A stretch of DNA of 18,433 nucleotides from Candidatus Hydrogenedentota bacterium. Its GTDB lineage: Bacteria; Hydrogenedentota; Hydrogenedentia; Hydrogenedentiales; CAITNO01. The stretch covers positions 1 to 18,433 of the forward strand of contig CAIXUF010000619.1 in assembly GCA_903922535.1 (NCBI GenBank), in the 5' to 3' direction. The notes under the pieces were generated by a model. That model ran no database searches. It was not told where the DNA came from and worked only from the letters and a program-made list of their open reading frames with translations. This document shows, in pieces, positions 1-7,996 of this stretch; the stretch's first letter is position 1, and each line of letters starts with the position of its first letter. Made by a program: the position numbers and the translations under genes.

Positions 1-986
1 TCCACCACCTCGGCCAGCACGTCCTGCAGGAAGAGTATGGTAGATTCCTCGACATTGAAGATGTTCTTGTTGACGCCAAAGGTGGTAAACACCGGCAGCG
101 GTTCCTTCACATTGCCCAGTTCGGGATAGGATGCGATGGCCGCCTGCGCATGGCCCGGCATTTCGATTTCGGGAAGAATCGTGATGTACCGGTCCGCCGC
201 ATAGGCCACCAGTTCGCGCAGGTCATCCTGCGTGTAGAATCCACCGTGACGTTTGCCGTCGTAGCTGTCACCCGCCTTGCCGCCCGCATGGCCGACCACG
301 GTCTCCGCGCGCCACGCGCCCACCTCGGTCAGTTTCGGGTACTTCTTGATCTCAATGCGCCAGCCCTGATCGTCCGTGAGGTGCAGGTGCAGGTGGTTCA
401 TCTTCTGCACGGCGAGGGTATCAATGAACTTCTTGACGAATTCCTTGGGCATGAAATGGCGGCACACATCGAGTTCCATGCCACGCCACGCGAAGCGCGG
501 CGCATCCTCGATCGCAACCACCGGCACGGTCCACTTCTGCCCGTCTACCCGGGTCGCGCTGAAAACGGCGGCCGGCAACAACTGCCGCAGCGTCTGCACG
601 CCGTAGAACAACCCCGCTCCGGACGATGCCACGATATCCACATGGTCCTTGGACACCGTCAACCGGTACGACTCCGACGCCGGGTCGGCACCCTGGTTGC
701 CCAGATACACCGCGTTGGCGCAAACAGCCGTCGCCCCGCTCACCGGCAGACCGTACCCCGTCGCGGGACGCAGCACCTCGGCCAAATAGTCCGCTGCCTT
801 TTTCGCGTCGGCGTTTTCCCGCTGGTAAAGGATGCGCGTCTCCCCGTCCAGCTTGAACTCGCCCTTGCCCTGCTCCATCTTCACCGGTGCCGGAATCACG
901 TTCACCTCCGTCCTAGCCTGCGCCGAAACACAGCCCGCTGCCGCCGCACACAAAACCATGCCAAGAAACATTCGGTGGGATATCAT
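1..986 (-). CDS. Beta-N-acetylhexosaminidase, GH20 family (3' part cut off by window edge)
   Basis: Reading the minus strand from ATG at 986 gives 328 codons without a stop, running off the window. The N-terminus is a signal peptide with a possible lipobox (AAGC, Cys19) or a conventional cleavage site after SAQA. Residues 28-160 look like the GH20 N-terminal domain (VIPAPVKMEQGKGEF). The GH20 TIM barrel starts near 165 and shows LHLHLTDDQGWR (199-210) and LPEIEMPGHAQAA (271-283), both family hallmarks. The catalytic Asp-Glu pair of the HxGGDE motif should follow just beyond the edge and cannot be checked. The family removes terminal GlcNAc or GalNAc from glycans or chitin oligosaccharides; export implies action in the periplasm or at the surface. 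AAGGA eight bases before the ATG supports the start; ATG at 971 is an alternative. Confidence 0.95.
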   Translation of the reverse strand, partial: MISHRMFLGMVLCAAAAGCVSAQARTEVNVIPAPVKMEQGKGEFKLDGETRILYQRENADAKKAADYLAEVLRPATGYGLPVSGATAVCANAVYLGNQGADPASESYRLTVSKDHVDIVASSGAGLFYGVQTLRQLLPAAVFSATRVDGQKWTVPVVAIEDAPRFAWRGMELDVCRHFMPKEFVKKFIDTLAVQKMNHLHLHLTDDQGWRIEIKKYPKLTEVGAWRAETVVGHAGGKAGDSYDGKRHGGFYTQDDLRELVAYAADRYITILPEIEMPGHAQAAIASYPELGNVKEPLPVFTTFGVNKNIFNVEESTILFLQDVLAEVV

Positions 987-1102
987 CGTGTAGGTCCTTT
1001 CTTCTGCCAAAGGAATATTGAAGCCCGGATAATATTGTCACATCCCCCACCCTGACCTCCAGCCTCCAGGGGATGCAATCACCTGAGCCGCTTGGACAGT
1101 CT

Positions 1103-1139
1103 TGCGGTGGGATTGCATGCAGCATATAATCCCACTGCA
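1103..1139. promoter_or_regulatory. 12-bp inverted repeat, possible operator over the GH20 promoter
   Basis: TGCGGTGGGATT (1103-1114) and AATCCCACTGCA (1128-1139) are inverted repeats matching at 11 of 12 positions, with a 13-base spacer. The right arm lies in the -35/-10 spacer of the minus-strand promoter, and the spacer of the repeat covers its -10. A plus-strand TATAAT (1125-1130), 17 bases after a weak TTGCGG, lies in the same dyad, so one bound protein could control divergent transcription. A repressor operator is inference; a transcribed hairpin is the alternative. Confidence 0.5.
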
Positions 1140-1149
1140 AATCTGTCAA
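1121..1149 (-). promoter_or_regulatory. Sigma-70-type promoter for the GH20 gene
   Basis: On the minus strand a perfect -35 TTGACA (1144-1149) is separated by 17 bases from TATGCT (1121-1126, four of six consensus matches). Transcription would start near 1114, giving a leader of about 130 bases before the ATG at 986. The promoter spacer is occupied by an inverted repeat (1103-1139), suggesting control by a DNA-binding regulator. Confidence 0.55.
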
Positions 1150-1742
1150 GACCCGGACAGCGTCATTTTCCTTTCGGACTCCACTAGAACGCCCGCCGGT
1201 GAAGCCCGCCAGGGACACTGCGGTCCGTAGCGGATGTCTCAATCAAAATGGCGACATGGCTGGTTTCCCCGGAACGGACAAGCCGGATGACGCCAACGCC
1301 GAGGGGTTCCCCGGTATTCTTTCGTTCCCGGTACCCCCAGATGAAACCGATCGCAGCTATGCCTGTGAAAGCAGCCTCGCGGCGGCTTTCTTGCCGCCAG
1401 ATTGACAAGTGTCCTCCAAAATGTCACCATTCACGCTCAGATAGTCGGCAGAATTGGCGACCCCCGATAAAACTGTTCCAAAAGAGCGACCTGAACGGAA
1501 AGGACAAGATGCTGAGTTACTGCAAGCCCCTGTCATTTTCTCGTATTCTTTCACAGAAATCCATGACACGCCACAGGCAAGCCCCGTTACTTGCCAGGGA
1601 TATCTACTGTCTTTCCATTCTGCCGTGTCTGATACTCATCGCAAAGCTCGGTGATTCTCATTCTGCTTCTTCCGTGCTTCTTCCGTGCATTCCGTGGTTA
1701 ACGGTCCCTGTTTTCTGTCCTCTTCTAGCCCGGATCCCCCGG
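1150..1742. other. Gene-poor stretch between the GH20 gene and the propeller gene
   Basis: No convincing gene is seen. A plus-strand frame stays open from 1248 into the propeller gene, but its peptide before about 1743 has no domain-like character and includes the CCGTG repeat run, so I read it as non-coding. Short hairpins occur, for example GGCGGC (1381-1386) with GCCGCC (1393-1398), followed by TTGACA at 1402-1407 without a clear -10. The leader or promoter of the propeller gene must lie here but I could not place it. Confidence 0.5.
1661..1704 (+). repeat. Degenerate TTCCGTG tandem repeat ending in CCGTGGTTAACGG
   Basis: Consecutive units TTCTGCTTC (1661-1669), TTCCGTGCTTC (1670-1680), TTCCGTGCA (1681-1689) and TTCCGTGGTTAACGG (1690-1704) share a 9-11 base period. 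The last unit contains CCGT/ACGG arms around GTTAAC. From memory, similar 'TCCGTG...TCCGTGGTTA' runs occur in intergenic DNA of several bacterial phyla; that comparison was not checked by search. Confidence 0.5.
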
Positions 1743-3038
1743 TTGCTGCCCTGGCGCGCCGGGCGTTCCCGTGCCAAGACGCTCTTCCGTGGTTGCGGCA
1801 CCGCCGCTCCGGGGACTCTGGCGTTGCTCCTGTTGGCTGTTCTCGCCGCCATGCCCGCCCACTGCGAAGACTGGCCCCAATTCCGCGGGCTGAACCGCGA
1901 CGGCAAGTCCCCCGAGACCGGCCTGCTCAAGGAATGGCCCGCCGAGGGACCGAAACTGCTGTGGAGTGTTCAAGGGCTCGGACTGGGCTTCTCTTCGGTG
2001 GCGGTCTCGGAGGGCACGGTCTATGCCACCGGCATCATCGGCGACAAGAAAGAAGGCACGCTCTCCGCCTTCGACAACGCGGGCAAACTGCTGTGGCAGA
2101 CGAATTACGGTGCCGAGTTTGACGACCAGTCCTACGCCGGCACCCGGAGCACCCCCACGGTCGATGGCGGCCGGTTGTATGCGTGGAGCGGAATGGGTGC
2201 GCTGCTCTGTCTCGACGCAAAGACCGGCGCGATCCTGTGGTCGCGGGAACTGGCCAAGGAGAATGGCGGCGTGTCGCCCCGCTGCGGATTCGCCGAGGCC
2301 CCGTTCATCCACAAGGAAACCGTCCTCTGCACGCCGGGCGGCAAGGACGCCGCGCTGGTGGCCCTGGACAAGCAAACGGGCACGACCGTCTGGACCAGCA
2401 CGGGCTACAGCGACTTTCCGGCCTACTGCTCGCCGATCCTGATCAAACGGGACGACCTCAATCTGCTCGTGACAATCACCGCGCGGAATGTGGCGGGACT
2501 GGACGCCGACACCGGCAAGCTGGTCTGGAGCCAGCCCTTCGACACCACCGCGGAAGACCCGAACCATTCCGTGGCGCCGGTCTGCCAGGACAACTGGCTT
2601 TACATCACCAGTGGCCACCGCGACGGCGGCCAGATGTACACGCTTTCGCCGGACGGCCGTGCGGCGGCGCACTCTTGGACCGACACCACCCTGAACACGC
2701 TTCACGGGGGTCTGATTTTCATCGACGGGTATATCTACGGCTCCAGTTCGCGCGGCAAGTGGGTATGCCTGGAGGCCAAGAGCGGCCAGGTGATGTACGA
2801 GACCACCGGCGTGGGCATGGGCTCCGTGGCCTACGCCGACGGCATGCTTTACTGCTATGGTGAAAAGGGAACGATTGCTCTCGTTCCTCCCTCCCCAACC
2901 GCCCACGAAATCATCAGCAAATTCAAAATCCCCCAGGGGGAAGGTCCCCACTGGGCCCATCCCGTCATCTCCGGCGGCCGTTTGTACATTCGCCACGGTG
3001 ATGCGCTGATGGTCTATGCAATTAAGCCCGGAGAGTAG
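1743..3038 (+). CDS. Exported PQQ-like beta-propeller protein
   Basis: With a TTG start at 1743 the product has 431 residues. Residues 1-41 form a signal peptide: a basic n-region (WRAGRSRAK), a hydrophobic run (TLALLLLAVLAAM), then DWPQFRG at 43-49, which typically opens the mature part of this family. At least five blades carry the pattern (x)LDAxTGxxxW, for example LCLDAKTGAILW, VALDKQTGTTVW and AGLDADTGKLVW. Relatives are annotated as PQQ-binding-like or BamB-like, but no quinone ligand or catalytic residue can be assigned, so substrate and enzyme activity are unknown. The start is uncertain: no Shine-Dalgarno precedes 1743, while ATG 1509 has AAGGA but would add about 78 residues that look non-coding. 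ATG 1851 would delete the signal peptide. The next gene begins 147 bases downstream on the same strand. Confidence 0.9.
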   Translation: MLPWRAGRSRAKTLFRGCGTAAPGTLALLLLAVLAAMPAHCEDWPQFRGLNRDGKSPETGLLKEWPAEGPKLLWSVQGLGLGFSSVAVSEGTVYATGIIGDKKEGTLSAFDNAGKLLWQTNYGAEFDDQSYAGTRSTPTVDGGRLYAWSGMGALLCLDAKTGAILWSRELAKENGGVSPRCGFAEAPFIHKETVLCTPGGKDAALVALDKQTGTTVWTSTGYSDFPAYCSPILIKRDDLNLLVTITARNVAGLDADTGKLVWSQPFDTTAEDPNHSVAPVCQDNWLYITSGHRDGGQMYTLSPDGRAAAHSWTDTTLNTLHGGLIFIDGYIYGSSSRGKWVCLEAKSGQVMYETTGVGMGSVAYADGMLYCYGEKGTIALVPPSPTAHEIISKFKIPQGEGPHWAHPVISGGRLYIRHGDALMVYAIKPGE

Positions 3039-3185
3039 ATTTGTTCGGTCGCGAAAGCATGAGAAGACGCGCATATCCTGTGGCAGTTGCGACCATGTGC
3101 CTTCTCCTGCTGCACCGGCAGCACGTTTCATCCACGCAAGGTTGAAGACACTTGGGCGGCCAGTGCGCCCGTATGGAGACACACC

Positions 3186-4019
3186 ATGCCCCCTGTTGAA
3201 GACGAAAAACACCACCGGCCCAAGACCGTGCTTCTGGGCAATGCCGAAGTGAGCCGGTTCATTATCGGCGGCAACCCCTTTTCGGGGTTTGCCCACCAGT
3301 CCTTCGAGCGCGACGAGGAAATGCGCGACTGGTACACCATGGCGCGCATCAAGGAGGCCTACCGCATGGCCGAGGCGGCGGGAGTGACCGCGCATCTGGG
3401 CCGGGCCGATGAACTGGTGTTGCGGGCGTTGCGCGAGTACCGGCTGGAGGGCGGACAGATTGACTGGATCGCCCAAACCTGTCCGTTGACAGGCGGCTTC
3501 TTCCTGGGCATTGAGAATGCACGGGCGGGCAAGGCGAAGGCCTGTTTCCTCCACGGCGGCGAAATGGACCAGCGCGTGGCCGCCGGGGACACGGCGGACA
3601 TTTTCGAGGCCATCAAACGCATCAAGGATTTGGGCATCGCCGCCGGGGTCGCGGGCCACACGACGGACACCATCCAGTGGGCCGCGGACCATCTGGAACT
3701 CGATTTTTTCATGACCTGCTACTACAACCCGAGCGACCGCACCGTTCAGGCGGCGCGGGACTATGGGGACGAAGAGTATTACGGCGCGGAGGATCGTGAC
3801 GCCATGTGCGCGCTCATCCAGCAACTGCCCGCCCCGGCCATTCACTACAAGGTGATGGCCGCCGGCCGCAATAATCCGCGCGAGGCCTTTGAATACGTCG
3901 CGCAGGCCTACCGTCCCGGCGATGCCGTCTGCGTGGGCGTGTTCACCAAGGACAATCCGGACATGCTCCAGCAGGATGTGGACCTGTTTGAAGAGGCGCT
4001 GGAACGCGCCGGGAAATAG
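3186..4019 (+). CDS. Uncharacterised TIM-barrel-like protein, possibly aldo/keto-reductase related
   Basis: ATG at 3186 has GGAG seven bases upstream and yields 277 residues with no signal peptide, so it is probably cytoplasmic. The N-terminus reads VSRFIIGGNPFSGFAHQ, then an alternating helix/strand pattern follows (MARIKEAYRMAEAAGVTAHLGRAD, FEAIKRIKDLGIAAGVAGHTTDT, LDFFMTCYYNP). It ends with HYKVMAAGRNNPREAFEYV and VCVGVFTKDN. The opening GGNPFSG and the closing KVMAAGR and VGVFTKDNPDML segments recall aldo/keto reductases, but I do not see a convincing Asp-Tyr-Lys-His tetrad, so this is a fold-level guess. An earlier ATG at 3087 would add 33 residues and lacks support. Same strand as the propeller gene, so possibly co-transcribed. 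Confidence 0.85.
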   Translation: MPPVEDEKHHRPKTVLLGNAEVSRFIIGGNPFSGFAHQSFERDEEMRDWYTMARIKEAYRMAEAAGVTAHLGRADELVLRALREYRLEGGQIDWIAQTCPLTGGFFLGIENARAGKAKACFLHGGEMDQRVAAGDTADIFEAIKRIKDLGIAAGVAGHTTDTIQWAADHLELDFFMTCYYNPSDRTVQAARDYGDEEYYGAEDRDAMCALIQQLPAPAIHYKVMAAGRNNPREAFEYVAQAYRPGDAVCVGVFTKDNPDMLQQDVDLFEEALERAGK

Positions 4020-4061
4020 ACACGCCTGCCCCTCCGTCATTGACGGACAGCGTGGCGTGTC
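4019..4061. terminator. Two-part hairpin between convergent genes
   Basis: Outer arms GACACGCC (4019-4026) and GGCGTGTC (4054-4061) pair perfectly, and an inner TCCGTCA (4033-4039) pairs with TGACGGA (4041-4047). The structure fills the whole gap between the stop codons of the convergent genes, as expected for a bidirectional terminator. Neither side has a good T-run, so it may act mainly as an RNA 3'-end stabiliser. Confidence 0.5.
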
Positions 4062-7000
4062 CTATCTCCACTCCAGTTTCACCGTGCCTTTGATGAATTG
4101 TTCAGGCACGCGAAAGGGCGTCACAAAGTCAAACGACACCTCTCCCGCGCCTGGTGTCGCAGGGGCGACACCTTTGAACTCCAGCACACGCCGGTCGCCG
4201 GGGGCGATCGGATCTCCCGTGAAAGTCCATAGCGCCGGAAGCCCCACACTTGCCGCAACCCCGGAAAACTCCATGCTGTGTCCCGCCTCGGCCACCCACG
4301 GGCACACGCCCCGGTTGTGCATCTCCACGCGCAACGTAAACGGCTCGCCGCAACGAAGGGTTGGTGGTGTTTCCACCTGTGCCGTCCCAACAAATTGATG
4401 CGGGTCCAGCAGGTTGTCCAGCCACTGATCAAACCCGACCATAAATTCGCGGTACGGCTTGACCATCCACTTGGAGTTGGCCAGCATGTCCCCGGGAGCG
4501 TTTTGCATGGCCGCGCCATATTTGGCCGCCCACGCATACATCTCCGCGTAATCGGCCAGTACAGCGTCCCGCACCTCTTTGGGCAATCCTTCGGGCTTGT
4601 CCAGCGCGTCCCGATTGGCGAGGATGCGCTCGTAGATTGCCGTGAACCTGTCGAGGCGGTGCAGTTGGTATTCGATGTAGGGCGCAAAGAGATCCACGTG
4701 ACCGTACCATCGGGCATGGTCTTCAACTGGGACAGCCTTCTTCAGATCGGCAAGCCGCGCGCGCAACTGTTCCACCGTATCGGTGCCATTCTTCACGGTT
4801 TCCTGCCGCTGCGCCTGCGACAGCTTCAGCCAGTTGGCCGGCAGCATGGGCAGCGCGTTGATGTCCCACAGGTGCTCATAGGCGCGGTTCATCTGCACAA
4901 ACGGCAGCGCGCCCGCGGCGCCAAATTCACGCATGCCCCATGCATGGCGCAACGAGTTCGACGTCGCCGTGGGCTCCCATCCAAAATACCCCACCGATTC
5001 CCAAGGCAATTCGGTGCCGCAGTAGGCGCCGCCGATCCAGAAACTCGGGCGCTCGCCCAGCAGGCGTTTCATGCGGTGCGACGGCGCGACGCGGAAGTTG
5101 GCGTAGAGATTGTCCAGCCAGGTGTCGCCCATGGGCGCGGTGTGGTTGTAGTCGCGCGCAAGCACGGCCGCGCCGCTGCCATGGCCCACCACGTACAGGT
5201 CCTCCGGCAACAGCGGGTCCATTTCCGGCTTGTACATGTCGTTGTAGGGATAGACCGCCATGCCCCCTTTGAATCCACTCTTTCGGACAAGGTCGTAGAT
5301 GGTCAGATACTGTTCCCAAATGGGGTCCTTCGTCCGTGATTTGGCGTAGTACTCTTTGCACCGGTCGCAGGTGCATTTGCCGCCGTTGTCGTCGCGGATG
5401 AGGAACAGTCCGTCGATGGGGTAGGTTTCGAGCAGTTCCTTGAAAAAGGCGTCCACATAGCGCGCGTATTCGGGATGGGTGGGGCAGGGAATCTTGTCAC
5501 TGCCTGGCGCCATGGCCTCCGGATGGCTCTTGGCGTAGGTCGTGGGCACGCACCCGATGGGAATCCACAGCCACACCTGCGCGCCCCGTTCGTGCAGATA
5601 CTGCATGAGCCGGAGCCCGTGTTCACGCTGCTGATCGAGATCGGCAAACCTGGCCCCCGACGATTCGTCATACGCGTCCGGCGCGTCCGAATGCAGTTCA
5701 GGCATGTACTTGTAGGCGACCGGCATTTTCCAGTTGCCCCACATGCCCAGGCAGCCAAACACGTTCATGCCCGAGTCGAGCAGGCCGTCAAAGGTGCGCC
5801 GCCATTCGTCCTCGTTGCCATAGGGGAAATCGCCCTCGAAATTGCCGCCGCCGAATCCCCCCGAACGCAATTGCACTACGGGCGTGCGCGCAATGAGTGG
5901 AAAACCGCCGCCCTTTCCAAAACGCCGCAAATGATGCGCAATTGCCTGGGCTGCGTTGTAGCCACCCAACCGTGTGTGCGCGCGCACCACCACGCCGCCT
6001 TTGGCTCCAGGCGCTGTCGAAAACCCGTCGCCGTACTCATTGTGCAGACCATCTTCCGCGGACGGTGCAAATTCCACCACGAAAGCGGGGGCGATGTCGG
6101 AGGCTTCGGAAACGGCAACATCCGCGCCTTTCAGTGCGTCAACAACGATCTTTGCCGCCGCCGCATTGGCCGCATCCACAGAGACAACCCCCACCGGCCC
6201 TTGCGTGAATGCCGCACAAACCGGCTCAATCTCGACCACAAACCCTTCATCCATGCCCTCGGCCAGGTCTTTCATCTTCGCCGCGTTCTCCACCGGCGCA
6301 GCGACCAGTCTGCGGTAGAAACGGCGGCCGTTGAGGGACTCGTCGCCCAATTCGAGCACATGCGCCGCAGTGCCGCGATGGATGCGCGCGACCTCCTTTG
6401 TCGCCGCCGTGTATTCCTTGAATCCGTAGAAGGGCATGCGGCTTTCCAGAGTGGGCAACGCCACCCCGGCGTCGTCATCCCAGGTGAGTTGCGCCCGCAC
6501 CGCATGGTCCAGCCACGGGCTGGCGCCGGTCCACGGGCGCTCGTCCAGGGCGATCTCCAGCATGCCGAATGCGTGCACGCGATAGGTCAGTGCCATGGCC
6601 GGCCCCGCCGACGGCTCCAGCATAAAATGAAGTTCCGTCATCCCCGCATTGGACGAGGAAGACACAAAGCGTGCAACACCGGGCAGGGCATCGCCAAGCT
6701 CCATTTCGATGGTGGGCGTTTGGTAGCCCGAGGCAAAGGCCCCGGAGAACACATATCCCTTCGCCCCAAGCCGGTGCACCACAGGAAGGAAGGGTGCCTT
6801 AAAAACAGACTCGCCGAGGGCATTGAATTCGAGCAGTGCGCCCGTGGACGGATCAAAGACGGCGTTTGCCGACGGATAGGACACGACAATCCGTTTTGCG
6901 TCGCGGGCCAGCGCCGACGGTGACTCGGCCGCTCCCGACCGAACTTCAATGCGGCGCCAGGTGCCCGGTGGGACCGCACAGGAAAAGACCAGAAGATCCT

Positions 7001-7289
7001 CGGCGCGCGCTTCCTTCAGGGGTGCCTCAAGCGTGGCCTTCCAATGGGCGCGGCCTTCCCGAAGCGCAAAGGGAATGTTCTCCTGACCCGCCTGAAGGTG
7101 GACATTGCTCCAGTCTATCTGGCCGGGCGACGCGATGCGTCCCGTGGGAATCTCCACCGGCAGGACGCCCTCCCACTGTGTTGGATTGTACAGCGAGATC
7201 ACCGCCAGTGGTTTTTCAGAAGAAGCGGCGGGAACATCGGCCGGGACACTGAAATGAAGGACACCCGCAAGGGCAATGATCAGCAGCAT
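4062..7289 (-). CDS. Large secreted glycosidase-like protein, family not assigned
   Basis: The product has 1075 residues, with ATG at 7289 and AAGGA eight bases upstream. Residues 1-22 are a signal peptide (LLIIALAGVLHF). Residues 25-330 are beta-rich and probably accessory. Residues 370-470 resemble the small alpha/beta domain preceding GH20- or GH67-like barrels, with GGYNAAQAIAHHLRRFG (442-458). Residues 475-850 look like a TIM barrel: MWGNWKMP, QVWLWIPIG, and DGLFLIRDDNGG (626-637) followed at once by Cys639, Cys641 and Cys644 (CTCDRC), a possible metal-binding knuckle. A helical segment (830-950) and a C-terminal beta-sandwich (970-1075) follow. I infer a polysaccharide-active enzyme; the RDDN acidic cluster is a catalytic candidate only by position. 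The GH20 gene at the left edge fits a glycan-degrading neighbourhood. Confidence 0.88.
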   Translation of the reverse strand: MLLIIALAGVLHFSVPADVPAASSEKPLAVISLYNPTQWEGVLPVEIPTGRIASPGQIDWSNVHLQAGQENIPFALREGRAHWKATLEAPLKEARAEDLLVFSCAVPPGTWRRIEVRSGAAESPSALARDAKRIVVSYPSANAVFDPSTGALLEFNALGESVFKAPFLPVVHRLGAKGYVFSGAFASGYQTPTIEMELGDALPGVARFVSSSSNAGMTELHFMLEPSAGPAMALTYRVHAFGMLEIALDERPWTGASPWLDHAVRAQLTWDDDAGVALPTLESRMPFYGFKEYTAATKEVARIHRGTAAHVLELGDESLNGRRFYRRLVAAPVENAAKMKDLAEGMDEGFVVEIEPVCAAFTQGPVGVVSVDAANAAAAKIVVDALKGADVAVSEASDIAPAFVVEFAPSAEDGLHNEYGDGFSTAPGAKGGVVVRAHTRLGGYNAAQAIAHHLRRFGKGGGFPLIARTPVVQLRSGGFGGGNFEGDFPYGNEDEWRRTFDGLLDSGMNVFGCLGMWGNWKMPVAYKYMPELHSDAPDAYDESSGARFADLDQQREHGLRLMQYLHERGAQVWLWIPIGCVPTTYAKSHPEAMAPGSDKIPCPTHPEYARYVDAFFKELLETYPIDGLFLIRDDNGGKCTCDRCKEYYAKSRTKDPIWEQYLTIYDLVRKSGFKGGMAVYPYNDMYKPEMDPLLPEDLYVVGHGSGAAVLARDYNHTAPMGDTWLDNLYANFRVAPSHRMKRLLGERPSFWIGGAYCGTELPWESVGYFGWEPTATSNSLRHAWGMREFGAAGALPFVQMNRAYEHLWDINALPMLPANWLKLSQAQRQETVKNGTDTVEQLRARLADLKKAVPVEDHARWYGHVDLFAPYIEYQLHRLDRFTAIYERILANRDALDKPEGLPKEVRDAVLADYAEMYAWAAKYGAAMQNAPGDMLANSKWMVKPYREFMVGFDQWLDNLLDPHQFVGTAQVETPPTLRCGEPFTLRVEMHNRGVCPWVAEAGHSMEFSGVAASVGLPALWTFTGDPIAPGDRRVLEFKGVAPATPGAGEVSFDFVTPFRVPEQFIKGTVKLEWR

Positions 7290-7359
7290 GGGCGATATCC
7301 TTTACAGGGATTGGCGAAACGAAACGCACCCCATGAACAAGTCCATGGTCACACCCGCG

Positions 7360-7389
7360 ATTCTACACCCCCGTGCGACGGCTTCCCAA
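7360..7389 (-). promoter_or_regulatory. Possible promoter of the large glycosidase-like gene
   Basis: Minus-strand TTGGGA (7384-7389, four of six matches) is followed after 18 bases by TAGAAT (7360-7365, five of six). It would give a leader of about 65 bases before ATG 7289. The match is moderate and the region is GC-rich, so this is tentative. Confidence 0.3.
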
Positions 7390-7402
7390 TCGGCAATCCC
7401 CC

Positions 7403-7482
7403 CTCATGCCCGCGCAGGGTGCCCTTCCGTCATGCCCGCGCAAGCGACCCCTTCGTCATACCCGCGCAGGCGGGTATCCAGT
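7403..7482. repeat. Three tandem copies of a TCATnCCCGCGCAGG hairpin repeat
   Basis: Copies start at 7403 (CTCATGCCCGCGCAGGG), 7428 (CGTCATGCCCGCGCAAGCG) and 7454 (CGTCATACCCGCGCAGGCGG), spaced 25-26 bases. The third is the most complete: ATACCCGC (7458-7465), loop GCAG, then GCGGGTAT (7470-7477) form a perfect 8-bp stem. The copies lie between the end of the exbD operon and the start of the next gene. They resemble REP- or dRS3-like intergenic repeats known in other bacteria (from memory). The third copy could also help end exb transcription. Confidence 0.55.
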
Positions 7483-7510
7483 GCCTATTGCACCATCCGA
7501 ACGGTGCGCG

Positions 7511-7996
7511 TCACTTCTTCGACTTGGGCTTCTTGGCCGCCGCCGGTTTTTTGCCTTCCGGTGCCGCCGCGTTCGCCGCGCCGCCCTCATCCGCCCCGGT
7601 GTCCGGCTCCATCTCCGTCATGCCGATATTCTTTACGCCTGCCATGTTCACGGCGGCCAGGGCAAAGGTGGTGGCCTCATGGGTGGAATCGGGATCGGCG
7701 TCGATCACGACGCCGTCCGGTTTCGCGGCGGACTGCTCCTTGACAGTGCTGGACAGGCTGTCCCGGTCCACTTCCTTGCCGTCCACACGATATCCGCCGT
7801 TAGCGGTCACCTGGACCAGAAGCTGCTTGGCTTCGTCCGTTTTCACCGAAGGGCCGAGGTCGAGCACGGCCATGTCGAGCCCCTTGAGATCAATGAGTGG
7901 TGCGACGAGCATCATGATGATCAACAACACCAGAAACACGTCCGTGAGGGGTGTGATATTGATTTCTTCCAGTTGGCCGCTGCGCGAGGATTTCAT
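7511..7996 (-). CDS. exbD: ExbD/TolR-family proton-channel subunit (second copy)
   Basis: 161 residues. EEINITPLTDVFLVLLIIMML (10-30) is the single N-terminal membrane helix, with the conserved proton-carrying Asp of the ExbD/TolR family in LTDVF. A periplasmic domain follows to about residue 130. The tail (131-161) is Ala/Gly/Lys-rich and ends in a run of KKP and KSKK, unlike the first copy. ExbD works with ExbB to convert proton-motive force into mechanical energy for a TonB-type partner in outer-membrane import or for Tol-like envelope functions. The start overlaps the stop of the upstream exbD by ATGA, so translation is coupled. No tonB or receptor gene lies in the window, so the partner is unknown. 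Confidence 0.92.
   Translation of the reverse strand: MKSSRSGQLEEINITPLTDVFLVLLIIMMLVAPLIDLKGLDMAVLDLGPSVKTDEAKQLLVQVTANGGYRVDGKEVDRDSLSSTVKEQSAAKPDGVVIDADPDSTHEATTFALAAVNMAGVKNIGMTEMEPDTGADEGGAANAAAPEGKKPAAAKKPKSKK

Noticed and set aside
1184..1408. 74-codon minus-strand frame in the GH20-propeller gap
   Set aside because: No ribosome-binding site and no recognisable domain; overlaps other equally weak frames.
1725..4040. 771-codon minus-strand open frame opposite the propeller and TIM-barrel genes
   Set aside because: Antisense to two well-supported genes, with no recognisable motif and no signal at its start.
7403..7482. CRISPR-like array
   Set aside because: Only three degenerate copies of a palindromic motif with almost no spacer and no cas gene; fits an intergenic hairpin repeat.
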